Of a stretch of 64,000 nucleotides of DNA, positions 50,631 through 59,658 are shown in pieces. Position numbers and translations under genes: made by a program. The notes under the pieces were generated by a model, which did no database searches, was not told where the DNA came from, and saw nothing but the letters and a program-made list of their open reading frames with translations. The DNA comes from Proteus vulgaris (GTDB lineage Bacteria; Pseudomonadota; Gammaproteobacteria; Enterobacterales; Enterobacteriaceae): positions 2,294,001 through 2,358,000 of the forward strand of contig NZ_CP137920.1 in the NCBI RefSeq assembly GCF_033708015.1, written 5' to 3'. Numbering within the stretch: position 1 is the stretch's first letter; each line of letters opens with the position of its first letter.

Positions 50631-51257
50631 TCATAATATAGAATGTTCAGTCACCACTTGTCCTTTAGACAATAAAACCGTTTTATCTGCTAATGCTTCG
50701 ATTTCTCGAGGTTCATGAGTAACCATGATCATCGTTATTTCCTTAGATTTTAAGAAATCAATTACATCCCAAAGCTGATAACGTGTTTCCCAATCCAAAC
50801 TTGAAAAAGGTTCATCCAATAGTAAAAGTTTGGGTTGGCTAATAAGTGCTCTTGCCAATGCAACGCGTTGTTGCTCCCCTCCTGAAATTTGATAAGGATA
50901 ACGTGCAGCGAGATGCACAATTCCCATTTGTTCTAATATCATCTTTTCCCTCTCCTTACTTCGTTTCTGTTTTGCTCCATATTGTGCTAGCCATAAATTT
51001 TGAGTCACCGTCATAAACGGAAATAAATAAAGCCGTTGATTTAAATATCGACAAGAACGTAACCATACTGGTTGCTCATTTATATTTTTATCTGCAAGGT
51101 AGATATCACCGGAGTATGAAGTATATCCAGCAATCGCATTTAAAAGTGTTGTTTTGCCACTTCCAGATGTCCCACTTATTCCTAAACATGTTCCTTTTTC
51201 TACATACAGCGAAACATCTTTTAATATACCGGTTGTTAATGAATGAATTTCTAGCAT
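50631..51257 (-). CDS. modC: Short molybdate-type ABC transporter ATPase
   Basis: A 208-residue ABC ATPase from MLEIHSLTTG. Walker A is GTSGSGKTT, the signature ISGGEQQRVALARAL, Walker B LLLLDEP, with a switch His in MVTHEP. E. coli ModC has about 352 residues; the C-terminal molybdate-binding TOBE/Mop domain is absent here. The start overlaps the end of modB by 7 bases, and the earlier in-frame start was rejected since it lies inside modB. The symbol reflects operon context; tungstate or a related oxyanion is also possible. Confidence 0.8.
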   Translation of the reverse strand: MLEIHSLTTGILKDVSLYVEKGTCLGISGTSGSGKTTLLNAIAGYTSYSGDIYLADKNINEQPVWLRSCRYLNQRLYLFPFMTVTQNLWLAQYGAKQKRSKEREKMILEQMGIVHLAARYPYQISGGEQQRVALARALISQPKLLLLDEPFSSLDWETRYQLWDVIDFLKSKEITMIMVTHEPREIEALADKTVLLSKGQVVTEHSIL

Positions 51258-52027
51258 GATCTTTCCTTTTCTCGCTGTAAACGATGTAATGCAAATAATA
51301 AAATAATCGCGATAGCGATAAGAACAAGCGCACAACCTATTGCCAAAGTGAAGTCGCCACTAGCAATATTTAAATAAATTGCCATGGGCAATGTTTCTGT
51401 TTTTAACCTTGTTGCACCAGCTAGCATTAACGTAGCGCCAAATTCACCTAAGGCTCTAGAGAATGCAATAATACTTCCGCTTATTAAAGCCGACCAACAC
51501 AATGGTATTTCAACTAAAAAAAATGTTTTTGTTGGTGTTAATCCTAAATTGTGTGCAGTTTGAATATAAGCAGGGTCAACAGACTTAAAAGCCGAGAGAC
51601 CATTTCTCATAATAATTGCACTAGCAACATAAGTTTGAGCAATAATAATGCCCAATGGTGAAAACAGAGAGCGAGATAATTCAGGAAAAACCCCTGCTAA
51701 AGGTCCCTGATTTCCTAACAATAATAATAATCCGATACCGATCACTAATGGAGGCGTCACCAAAGGTAAATCTAATAACGCATCAATAAAACGATATCCT
51801 TTAAAAGGGATCCTTGCCATTGCCCATGCGGCAGGCACACCTAAGATAATTGCTAAACATAAAGAAATTAACGCGGTACTCAGTGACATACCAATAGCAA
51901 AATGGAATTCAGGATCGGTAATAACTTGCTTCAACTCAACAGAAGAAAGCTGGCATATCAGCGCAATTAACGATCCTAATATCAGAAATAACAATAAAAA
52001 AAGTGGAATTAATGCCCATCGAAACAC
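51251..52027 (-). CDS. modB: Molybdate-type ABC transporter permease
   Basis: A 258-residue inner-membrane permease with about six helices and the ABC-coupling EAA-like loop (AHNLGLTPTKTFFLVEIPLC). The segment SRALGEFGATLMLAG is typical of ModB and CysT/CysW permeases. The start chosen is GTG 52027 with AAGGA at good spacing; an earlier GTG at 52108 would cross the terminator hairpin at 52073-52100. Its gene overlaps modC. Confidence 0.85.
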   Translation of the reverse strand: MFRWALIPLFLLLFLILGSLIALICQLSSVELKQVITDPEFHFAIGMSLSTALISLCLAIILGVPAAWAMARIPFKGYRFIDALLDLPLVTPPLVIGIGLLLLLGNQGPLAGVFPELSRSLFSPLGIIIAQTYVASAIIMRNGLSAFKSVDPAYIQTAHNLGLTPTKTFFLVEIPLCWSALISGSIIAFSRALGEFGATLMLAGATRLKTETLPMAIYLNIASGDFTLAIGCALVLIAIAIILLFALHRLQREKERSC

Positions 52028-52072
52028 GTTATTTCCTTTTTTGAGATAGATATTTATTTTGCTGTAATAATG

Positions 52073-52100
52073 AAAAAAGCCACCTGTGAGTTGGTGGCGA
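52073..52100 (-). terminator. Terminator inside the mod operon, between modA and modB
   Basis: GCCACC (52079-52084) pairs with GGTGGC (52093-52098), with a T-run on the minus strand from the A-run at 52073-52078. It should reduce transcription from the binding-protein gene into the permease and ATPase genes. Confidence 0.75.
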
Positions 52101-52126
52101 ATAAACACAATGTATGTGAGAAAAAT

Positions 52127-52882
52127 CTATGGTTTCGAAATGACAGGAAGAAAACCATAATCAGTAAAAGCCTTTATCCCTTCAGTGCGAGAAAAATAGT
52201 CAGCAAGTAATTGTGCTTCTTTCGGATTTGCTGATGTTTTTAAAACAGCAAGTGTTGCTACTTCTTCTGGGCTGCCTTCAGGAACTGGAAGTAAAACAAG
52301 TTTATCTTGATTTTTCATTGCATCTGCATATCCAATAATAGCGGCATCCACCTCTCCATTTAATAAATACATAAGCAATTGTTTAATAGTTGCCGTGCGT
52401 ACAACAACCTTATCACGTAATTTATCGCCTTGACCTGATGCCTCGATAAGTTGCTCACCACTTTTTCCTAATGCGATAGCTTTAGCATCACCCATACCTA
52501 GTTTTAATGAGCTATTTGCAAGATCTTCTACTGTTTTAATATTACCCGCTTTATCTTTACGTACAGCAATAACGGGAATATGGCGAACAATAGAATATTG
52601 ATTAGCGACTTGTCCTTCTTTATCTAATTTTTCCACATAATCTTGTGAACCAGGAAAAAATAAATCTCCCTGCTTAGTTAAATTAAAGCGTGTTAATATT
52701 TGCCCTGAACCACCATATTCAATAGTAACTTTGTTTCCTGTCTCTTTTTCAAAAAGATTTACAACTTGCTCTATCGGTTGTTTTAATCCAGCACCGGCAT
52801 AAAGATGAAGCTCAGCTGCAAATGTATTATGGCAAATTAATCCTAAAGCTAGTCCCAAACCAGCAAGCAATGGGCGTTTCAT
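52127..52882 (-). CDS. modA: Molybdate-type ABC transporter substrate-binding protein
   Basis: A 251-residue periplasmic binding protein. The signal peptide ends at about residue 22 (NTFA before AELHLYAG). The mature start LHLYAGAGLKQPIEQVVNLF and YGGSGQILTRF are ModA-like, binding oxyanions through Ser and backbone contacts. It is first in the operon, followed by a hairpin terminator and then modB-modC. Molybdate is the likely ligand, which would supply molybdoenzymes; tungstate cannot be excluded. Confidence 0.85.
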   Translation of the reverse strand: MKRPLLAGLGLALGLICHNTFAAELHLYAGAGLKQPIEQVVNLFEKETGNKVTIEYGGSGQILTRFNLTKQGDLFFPGSQDYVEKLDKEGQVANQYSIVRHIPVIAVRKDKAGNIKTVEDLANSSLKLGMGDAKAIALGKSGEQLIEASGQGDKLRDKVVVRTATIKQLLMYLLNGEVDAAIIGYADAMKNQDKLVLLPVPEGSPEEVATLAVLKTSANPKEAQLLADYFSRTEGIKAFTDYGFLPVISKP

Positions 52883-53103
52883 ATAGTGGGATCCTAATTA
52901 TCGCTATATAATTTTTTATATAATGAATGATGCAAGCGTCTAAGGCAAGTGGCTCACATAAAAAAAGAGAAAAATGTTAACAACATATCATTTTTTATCT
53001 TTTTCTTTATGTCTTAGCCTTACAAAAGAAATTGATCAAAAAAATATTTTAAATACTTATTTTTATTAGAATATAAGTAGATCTTAAATAGTTATTTGCC
53101 AAC

Positions 53104-53126
53104 AAATCCTCGCTTTCACGAGGATT
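53104..53126. terminator. Small hairpin downstream of the SorC-type regulator
   Basis: AAATCCTCG (53104-53112) pairs with CGAGGATTT (53119-53127). It lies just after the regulator's stop, with only a weak T-run on the minus strand and a better one on the plus strand. Confidence 0.5.
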
Positions 53127-53132
53127 TTATGA

Positions 53133-54116
53133 CTAATTATCTAGCTCTAATAATGCCAGCGCAGTCACTTCATCAATCACAATATCAGTGGCGTAACCTC
53201 CTTTTATCGCCCCTATTGTTGCCTGAATATTTTCCACACCACCAGCAATAAAAAGACGCTGTGTTATTTGCCTTAATTGAGCAAGACTTATTCCCATTAT
53301 CCTCAGGTCAATATCAGAAACCAATGGATTACCTTGTGCGTCATAAAAACGTCCACAAATTACACCAACAGCGCCTAAATCACGATATTGAGCCATTTCA
53401 CTACTCGTTAAAACACCTGTTGTTACTAAAGGATTATCATCAAATGTATTGCCTACAACAAAAAGAGCTTTATTACACTGATTTAACGCTGAAAAATTAC
53501 GCCTAATAATAGGCTCAGCTTGTAGCTCCATTGCTAAACGGGCACTAGAAACCACTGCAGGTACATGCAAATTAATACTGCATCCTGACAACTTATTTGC
53601 AATTAACGCAGCTGCTTCTGTTGTTTTAAAATCAGGCTGTGGCGCTACTGCACCTATCATTTGTAATACTGTGATATTTTTTAATAACTTGGGAGGAAGA
53701 TAATTACCCAATTTATAAATTGTTCGTCCCCATGCAACACCTAAAATATCATCGTCATTAATTATCTGAGAAAGATACATCGCTCCAGCTTTTGCTAATC
53801 TTTCTCTGTTCATATTTAAAGTGTGTTGCGATTTATTCTTTTCTTCATCGGGTAAAATAAGCACATTATTAAGATCGAATTTTGCTTTTATTCTGATGGC
53901 ATAATCAATCGTAGAAAATACTGATGAATCCAAGTTAATATTTACGAATCCTTTTTCTCTAGCTAGATGCAAATATTTCACGACGGTGACACGAGACACG
54001 CCCATAATATTTGCCACTTCACTTTGGCTGAGTCCGTCCTGATAGTAAAGCCACGCAGCATAGAGAACGGGATCATTATCAAATAAACTCGCGTTTTTTA
54101 GCGAATTATTATCCAT
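53133..54116 (-). CDS. SorC-family sugar-responsive transcriptional regulator
   Basis: A 327-residue regulator. The N-terminal HTH (GLSQSEVANIMGVSRVTVVK, about 30-55) is followed by a phosphosugar-binding C-terminal domain (GVAWGRTIYKLGNYL, VICGRFYDAQGNPL, GGVENIQATIGAIKGGYATD). The ATG at 54116 has GGGGG upstream; an earlier GTG adds four residues. No sugar operon is adjacent: its neighbours are modA and cutA, so the target and inducer are unknown. Confidence 0.88.
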   Translation of the reverse strand: MDNNSLKNASLFDNDPVLYAAWLYYQDGLSQSEVANIMGVSRVTVVKYLHLAREKGFVNINLDSSVFSTIDYAIRIKAKFDLNNVLILPDEEKNKSQHTLNMNRERLAKAGAMYLSQIINDDDILGVAWGRTIYKLGNYLPPKLLKNITVLQMIGAVAPQPDFKTTEAAALIANKLSGCSINLHVPAVVSSARLAMELQAEPIIRRNFSALNQCNKALFVVGNTFDDNPLVTTGVLTSSEMAQYRDLGAVGVICGRFYDAQGNPLVSDIDLRIMGISLAQLRQITQRLFIAGGVENIQATIGAIKGGYATDIVIDEVTALALLELDN

Positions 54117-54484
54117 TTTAACCCCCACAAATTTTATAAATCTTATGACTAATTAGTTTATTTTATATTAGAGATATTATTAAAGATAAAATGCCTTTAG
54201 ACAAATTAATCCTTATAACACAAATAGATACATTTCATTAATCTACTAATAGTATCGGCACCCTGATATTTTTCTTTACTACAAGAATCTTATAATACGT
54301 AAAAAGCCCTTAATAATGCCGTAAACAGTTCATATCGAGAAAGTTTTTTTTGAAAATACTGTTTTATTTTGCTAGAAATAAAAATATTAGCTTTAAGTTT
54401 TAAAAAGTTTTATTTTGATAAAATTAAAATCACCCAAGTATTATTGTTGCTATCAACAATCAATTAATTTTAAAAGGAAAAATA
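54117..54484. other. Divergent intergenic region SorC regulator to cutA
   Basis: 368 AT-rich bases with the two divergent promoters. No further ORF, RNA gene or clear operator repeat was seen. Confidence 0.4.
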
Positions 54485-54793
54485 ATGATAATTGCATACT
54501 CCACAGCACCAAATGAAAAAATCGCTAATGAAATTGCTCACTACCTCATCAATACAAAACTTGCCGCTTGTGTAAATTTAATACCTCAAGTTAAATCTAT
54601 TTATCATTGGGACAATAAAATTATTGAAGATAATGAAATACTTATGATGATAAAATCCGAGAAAAGTAAACAGCAAAACTTAATTAATACTCTTGTCGAA
54701 ATACATCCTTATGATACTCCTGAAGTGATTATAATACCGATTGAAAATGGTTTTAAAGGTTATCTTAATTGGGTACATACCTCGTTGAATTAA
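54485..54793 (+). CDS. cutA: CutA1 divalent-cation tolerance protein
   Basis: A 102-residue protein of the CutA1 trimer family. It carries STAPNEKIANEIAHYLINTK, LAACVNLIPQVKSIYHW (conserved ACVN), EILMMIKSEKSK and HPYDTPEVIIIPI with a conserved YDTPE. CutA1 is linked to metal tolerance, but its biochemical role is unsettled. AAAAGGAAAAATA precedes the ATG. A single gene, with no cation pump or dsbD nearby. Confidence 0.92.
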   Translation: MIIAYSTAPNEKIANEIAHYLINTKLAACVNLIPQVKSIYHWDNKIIEDNEILMMIKSEKSKQQNLINTLVEIHPYDTPEVIIIPIENGFKGYLNWVHTSLN

Positions 54794-55101
54794 AATAACG
54801 TTAAATTTTTACTGAGGTCTCATTCCTGATATTTTGTTTAAAAAAATGATAATTAATTGTAAATAAAAGTATCTTATACCATCTAAATTATGAGACAAAT
54901 AACTCATTGTTAATATTAAGCTAAACTTTTTGTTTTAAACTATGAAAAGTATTTTCAATACACTTTATAAGTTTGAATATTTTTAAATACATAGATAAAT
55001 AGCTTTTAATACTAAATTAATAAGGTTACCAACATCTTATTCTTTTTATTTTCTGTTATAATAAATAGGCTTTCTCTAAATTAAACAAAAAGGAGTGAGT
55101 T
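54794..55101. other. AT-rich intergenic region after cutA
   Basis: 308 bases, strongly AT-rich, with no convincing terminator, ORF or RNA. The right end holds the ribosome-binding site (AAGGAGTGAGTT) of the small basic gene at 55102. Confidence 0.4.
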
Positions 55102-55335
55102 GTGAAAACAAACAGAGTCGCAAGACGTATTTTAGGTTTACCTTATAATTTAAGTCGGTCTAAAAAGAAAGTGCGTTTTTCCATTATTGCCTCTACAAAC
55201 GCTGAAAATATACCTGCTGAGTTAAAAAATACAGCTAAAGTCTGTTTAAAACAGGATTTCAGAAAGAATGCAGAGCATAAGCGTATATATATGAAGTTAA
55301 CAGATGCTTATCCAGAGTATCTTGCAACTAATTAA
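55102..55335 (+). CDS. Small basic hypothetical protein
   Basis: A 77-residue, very basic protein (MKTNRVARRILGLPYNLSRS; SKKKVRFS; KQDFRKNAEHKRIY) with a GTG start behind GGAG at good spacing and a strong terminator 75 bases after the stop. These signals support a real gene. I do not recognise the family. The charge suggests binding to nucleic acid or another acidic partner. Confidence 0.6.
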   Translation: MKTNRVARRILGLPYNLSRSKKKVRFSIIASTNAENIPAELKNTAKVCLKQDFRKNAEHKRIYMKLTDAYPEYLATN

Positions 55336-55408
55336 TATCTTTATACGCTAACGCTATTTAATCAATATTTTCGTATTTAGTTTGTATACTTGAAATATTA
55401 AAAATAGC

Positions 55409-55446
55409 ATATCCCTTACATTACGTAAGGGATATTAGTTTTTTGG
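55409..55446 (+). terminator. Terminator of the small basic gene
   Basis: ATATCCCTTA (55409-55418) pairs with TAAGGGATAT (55425-55434), followed by TAGTTTTTTGG. Confidence 0.8.
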
Positions 55447-55463
55447 ATTGGTTCATTTTTATA

Positions 55464-56516
55464 CTATTTATAAAGCTCTTTTCTTATATTTATAAGAGCA
55501 ACTTCTGCAATTGAAGGTTCAATTTCATCAGGTAATAGGCTGTGTTGAAATGCACTCTTAATAGTTTTAATAAGAATTTCACTGCGCTCTAATAATTCAT
55601 CATAACTAAACTGACCTGCTTTAATTGCTAATAATTCATCTCTATTATCACACCACACTTTCACTTTTCCTTCTTGTGCGATCCCTAATGCAATATAGAG
55701 TAATCTAAAAGTATGCATCATATTCTTGCTATCGTAACTTCTTCCATGGTCGATATTTTGCTGGTAACGAACATCATTACGTTGTTCAACCCACTGCCAA
55801 TATTCATGATATTGCTTACGATATGCACTATAACCTTCTTTATTAAAGCTAAGATAACCTTCTAATTTTGCTGTTTTAGAAACACTACTGAGTAATACAT
55901 CACTCGCATTTTCTTTTTTTATTATTCCTTGATAAGGTAATTTATCATTATAATAAATTGCATAAATATCTTGAGCATGGGTAAGCTTTGTTAACCCAAT
56001 ATGCTCTTGTTTCCAATGTCGAGATCCTAACCAAGTATTGATTAATATTGTCTTTCCATCTTCAATGACATAACAAAAATCGAGAATAGTTTTTAATTTT
56101 TTCTCAACTGGATTTACTATTTTTTTGTTGAGTCCTTGAGCTTTCTTAATCTGCCCTTTGGCATAATGCACAAATGTTTGAACACAAGTTTTAGACAAAA
56201 ACCATTCTGGTTTTATCAGTGACATTAAAGGGTGTCGATAAATAACCATCTGTTCGGGTGAATTAAGTAGCTCTAAAATATTAGGATTAGATGCACACAA
56301 TAGTTCTATAAATCTTCCAAGCTCATAATAAACTATATCATTAGTTTCATTACTGACTTGTGGTGTGTATTTCAACCCATAAAAAAGATCTTTAGGGAGG
56401 TAAAAGACACCCTTTATATCAGTATCTGACGTTTCCGTTGCAAGATTATGTGAACGACTTCCAGCGATACTTTCAAATAAAAGGTAAGGTTTTATATCTT
56501 CAATAGTCAGTTTCAT
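55464..56516 (-). CDS. RlaP-type nucleotidyltransferase (RNA-repair-associated polymerase beta family)
   Basis: A 350-residue protein with a polymerase-beta type nucleotidyltransferase core: GSR at 19-21 (SIAGSRSHNLATETSDTD) and the metal-binding Asp31 and Asp33. Further conserved segments are NPNILELLNSPEQMVIYRH and DSKNMMHTFRLLYIALGIAQ. This pattern fits the family PF10127 (RlaP, COG3541), named for its association with RNA ligase repair systems. Its ATG overlaps the end of a decayed paralogue by 17 bases. AGGAATAAATTAG precedes the ATG. The substrate is unknown. Confidence 0.82.
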   Translation of the reverse strand: MKLTIEDIKPYLLFESIAGSRSHNLATETSDTDIKGVFYLPKDLFYGLKYTPQVSNETNDIVYYELGRFIELLCASNPNILELLNSPEQMVIYRHPLMSLIKPEWFLSKTCVQTFVHYAKGQIKKAQGLNKKIVNPVEKKLKTILDFCYVIEDGKTILINTWLGSRHWKQEHIGLTKLTHAQDIYAIYYNDKLPYQGIIKKENASDVLLSSVSKTAKLEGYLSFNKEGYSAYRKQYHEYWQWVEQRNDVRYQQNIDHGRSYDSKNMMHTFRLLYIALGIAQEGKVKVWCDNRDELLAIKAGQFSYDELLERSEILIKTIKSAFQHSLLPDEIEPSIAEVALINIRKELYK

Positions 56517-56981
56517 CTAATTTATTCCTAACCCAATTATTTAAAATATCATTATCGGGTACTGTTCTTTTAGTTAAATGAATATTTGTCTCTTGCCATA
56601 AAAAAATTACTAAATGTTGCATCGCCTCTGTTGGGATCCAAGTAAAATGTTCATTTTTATCTGATTTGAAGTCTACTAATTCTTTGATGGCATTTTGCTC
56701 TTCAATAGTTAAAATTTTTATCAGCTCACTCAATTCCATAGGTGGAATATCACCTGTTTTCACAGTCCAATAAGCGGATAAAAGAGAACGTAACATATAA
56801 AACCATTTTTTTAATTTTATTGACTCTGCTCTAATCTCATTTTTAGGGTTATTTTCCGGAGAATAGCCACTCACCACTTAGCAATTCCTCTGTAATGATG
56901 AACAATGACTTTGGGTTGATAATAGAGTTTTGCAAGCTCAGATAACTCTTTTTGAACATTAGGATATTGTTGATAAATTAT
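56500..56981 (-). pseudogene. Decayed RlaP-type nucleotidyltransferase paralogue
   Basis: The 125-codon frame at 56500-56877 gives the C-terminal part of a second RlaP-like protein (SGYSPENNPKNEIRAESIKL, KKWFYMLRSLLSAYW, DIPPMELSEL). Just upstream, in another frame, 56871-56981 encodes the preceding segment (QKELSELAKLYYQPKVIVHH then YRGIAK) before a TGA. So there is a frameshift at about 56871-56880, and the N-terminal catalytic half (GSR, DxD) is missing. It overlaps the intact paralogue by 17 bases, so the two were once an operon. Confidence 0.7.
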
Positions 56982-57292
56982 TTACTATTTATTTTTGTGA
57001 GTTATCTCCTCAGCAAGATTTTTGGATAGTCCCTTGTAACTCTGCGCGTTATGTTCTTTTTAATCAATTACAACATTGTTATTAAAATTATTTTTTCATT
57101 TTAATAAAACTTTTAAGTGTCAATTTTATCATTATTAATCAGTTAGTTGTTCTGATATTTACAACCCATAAATAGACATTTATTGTTATCAAAAAATCAA
57201 CTTATCTTTATTTTTATTCGTCAAATAGTTAAATTTAATTATATAAATAACAAAAATATTTACAGATAAAATATAACCATAAGAGATAATCT
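56878..57292. other. Degraded region between RlaP remnant and double-HTH gene
   Basis: It contains the frameshifted remainder of the RlaP paralogue (to 56981) and a plus-strand protein-like open stretch at 56963-57085 that lacks a start codon and ends in SARYVLFNQLQHCY. The rest is AT-rich DNA with the promoter of the double-HTH gene. Confidence 0.5.
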
Positions 57293-57916
57293 ATGAATAC
57301 TAAAGATCTAAAAAGTATTACTGAGATAAGAAAAAATAATTTAATTTATGTGATTGAACGCTATTACGATGGTAAACAATATCGATTAGCTAATGCCCTT
57401 GGTATTGCTCCAAGTATGATATCTCGTTACCTGTCATCAAAAGACTTAAAAAGTCATCGTGAACTTACCGATCCCATGTCACGAAAAATTGAATATATAA
57501 CTAAAATTAGCAAATATTGGATGGACATAGACCATCTGAAAGAAGATCATACAGTATCAGAAACAAAAGAATATATTCCAACAGAAATCGGCAATATCCT
57601 TTCAGATAACATCACAACATTTATGTTACATGATGGTATTAAATCCAGAGTAAAGCTGGCAACTGATTCAGATCTTGGCCAATCTACGGTGAATAGAATT
57701 ATTAATTCTGAATCTAGTGCAACTGTAGAGAGCATTGATGCAATAGCAAAAGCTATGGGACGTCAAGCTTATGAATTGTTAATCCCTAAGAATGATAAAG
57801 GCACTATTAATTATGATAGAAAAGCTTATTCAAAATTACCTTTAAGTGAAAAAATATCAATTCAAAACTTTATTGAATTTATTATTTATAAAAATAATCT
57901 CGCCAGAAAAAAGTAA
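57293..57916 (+). CDS. Double-HTH regulator (two XRE-like domains)
   Basis: A 207-residue protein with two helix-turn-helix units: one at about 28-50 (QYRLANALGIAPSMISRYLS) and one at about 117-140 (RVKLATDSDLGQSTVNRIIN). A linker follows each. It has no S24 peptidase, membrane or sensor domain. AAGAGATAATCT precedes the ATG. It is divergent from the decayed RlaP gene and convergent with guaA, where it shares a terminator region. Probably a DNA-binding repressor from an accessory element; its target is unknown. Confidence 0.75.
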   Translation: MNTKDLKSITEIRKNNLIYVIERYYDGKQYRLANALGIAPSMISRYLSSKDLKSHRELTDPMSRKIEYITKISKYWMDIDHLKEDHTVSETKEYIPTEIGNILSDNITTFMLHDGIKSRVKLATDSDLGQSTVNRIINSESSATVESIDAIAKAMGRQAYELLIPKNDKGTINYDRKAYSKLPLSEKISIQNFIEFIIYKNNLARKK

Positions 57917-57921
57917 TATAT

Positions 57922-57964
57922 AAAAAAAGCCACCAGTAACATACTGATGGCTCTTGGTTTTTTA
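57922..57964. terminator. Terminator of guaBA (and the double-HTH gene)
   Basis: AGCCACCAGTA (57929-57939) pairs with TACTGATGGCT (57942-57952, one mismatch), with an A-run before and TTTTTT after a short gap. It sits between convergent genes. Confidence 0.75.
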
Positions 57965-57996
57965 ACCTTTATCAACTATTGCTGATAAACGGTATT

Positions 57997-59574
57997 TTAT
58001 TCCCACTCAATGGTTGCTGGTGGCTTACCGCTGATATCATAAACAACACGAGAGATACCTCCCACCTCATTGATAATGCGGTTAGAAACACGGCCTAAGA
58101 AATCATAAGGTAAATGAGCCCAATGTGCGGTCATAAAGTCCACGGTTTCAACGGCACGTAATGAAACAACCCAATCATATTTACGACCGTCGCCCATAAC
58201 ACCCACTGAACGTACTGGTAAGAACACGGTAAATGCTTGGCTTACTTTGTTATATAGGTCTGCTTTATGCAATTCTTCAATAAAGATAGCATCAGCACGA
58301 CGCAATAAATCACAGTACTCTTTCTTGATCTCACCTAATACACGAACCCCTAAACCAGGCCCTGGGAATGGGTGACGATAAAGCATATCGTATGGTAAGC
58401 CTAACTCTAACCCAATCTTACGCACTTCATCTTTAAACAGTTCTTTTAATGGCTCAACTAAGCCCAGCTTCATATCTTCTGGTAAACCACCTACGTTATG
58501 GTGTGATTTAATCACATGGGCTTTACCTGTTGCTGATGCTGCTGATTCAATCACATCAGGATAAATAGTCCCTTGAGCTAACCATTTAACTTGCGGCTGT
58601 TTAATAGCTTCTTCATCAAAAATTTCAATGAATGTATGACCAATGATTTTACGTTTTTTCTCTGGATCGTTTTCACCCTTCAACGCAGTTAAGAAGCGAT
58701 CTTCCGCTTCAACATGGATAATATTTAGGTCAAATTTACCTTTAAACATTTCCATGACTTGTTCTGCTTCATTCAGGCGCAATAAGCCGTTATCAACAAA
58801 CACACATGTTAAACGCTTACCAATTGCACGGTTTAACAGTAATGCGGTCACTGAAGAGTCAACACCGCCTGATAACGCTAAAATAACGTGATCATCACCA
58901 ATTTGTTCTTTTAAACGAGCAACCGTGTCTTCAATAATTGCGGCAGAAGTCCACAAGGCATCACAACCACAGATATCTAAAACGAAACGTTTTAAAATCG
59001 CTAAACCTTGATGTGTGTGTGTAACTTCTGGATGGAATTGAACACCATAAAAATGTTTCTTTTCATTCGCCATAATTGCAAATGGGCAAGTTTCAGTGCT
59101 AGCTACTGTGACAAAGTCTGATGGAATAGCCGTTACTTTGTCACCGTGGCTCATCCATACATCTAATAATGGTTTGCCATCTTCGCTAACTGAGTCTTGA
59201 ATATCATTGAATAGTGCGCAAGTTTCACGAATTTCAACTTGTGAATAACCAAATTCACGCTCACCAGAAACTTCGACGTCGCCACCTAATTGCATCGACA
59301 TCGTTTGCATGCCATAACAAATGCCTAATACAGGAACACCTGCATTAAATACATATTCTGGTGCACGAGGGCTGTTATCTTCAGTCGTACTTTCAGGACC
59401 ACCAGACAGAATAATACCATTAGGATTAAATTCACGAATTTGTTCTTCTGTAACATCCCATGCCCAGAGTTCACAATAAACGCCGATTTCACGGATACGG
59501 CGAGCAATAAGCTGCGTATACTGTGAACCGAAATCAAGGATAAGAATGCGATGATTATGGATATTTGCTGTCAT
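57997..59574 (-). CDS. guaA: GMP synthase (glutamine-hydrolysing)
   Basis: Converts XMP to GMP with glutamine and ATP. It has 525 residues, the E. coli length. The N-terminal class I amidotransferase has the nucleophile Cys in VLGICYGMQ and His/Glu in FHPEVTHT; the ATP-pyrophosphatase has the P-loop LSGGVDSSV; the C-terminal dimerisation domain ends PPATIEWE. It follows guaB by 84 bases on the same strand as the guaBA operon. Confidence 0.98.
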   Translation of the reverse strand: MTANIHNHRILILDFGSQYTQLIARRIREIGVYCELWAWDVTEEQIREFNPNGIILSGGPESTTEDNSPRAPEYVFNAGVPVLGICYGMQTMSMQLGGDVEVSGEREFGYSQVEIRETCALFNDIQDSVSEDGKPLLDVWMSHGDKVTAIPSDFVTVASTETCPFAIMANEKKHFYGVQFHPEVTHTHQGLAILKRFVLDICGCDALWTSAAIIEDTVARLKEQIGDDHVILALSGGVDSSVTALLLNRAIGKRLTCVFVDNGLLRLNEAEQVMEMFKGKFDLNIIHVEAEDRFLTALKGENDPEKKRKIIGHTFIEIFDEEAIKQPQVKWLAQGTIYPDVIESAASATGKAHVIKSHHNVGGLPEDMKLGLVEPLKELFKDEVRKIGLELGLPYDMLYRHPFPGPGLGVRVLGEIKKEYCDLLRRADAIFIEELHKADLYNKVSQAFTVFLPVRSVGVMGDGRKYDWVVSLRAVETVDFMTAHWAHLPYDFLGRVSNRIINEVGGISRVVYDISGKPPATIEWE

Positions 59575-59658
59575 TTGTGGTGAATTCCAAAACAGATAAA
59601 GTCATAAAGTTGAAAGGCTTGCTAATCTAGCATCAAAACAAGCCTTTCTCGGAATAAA

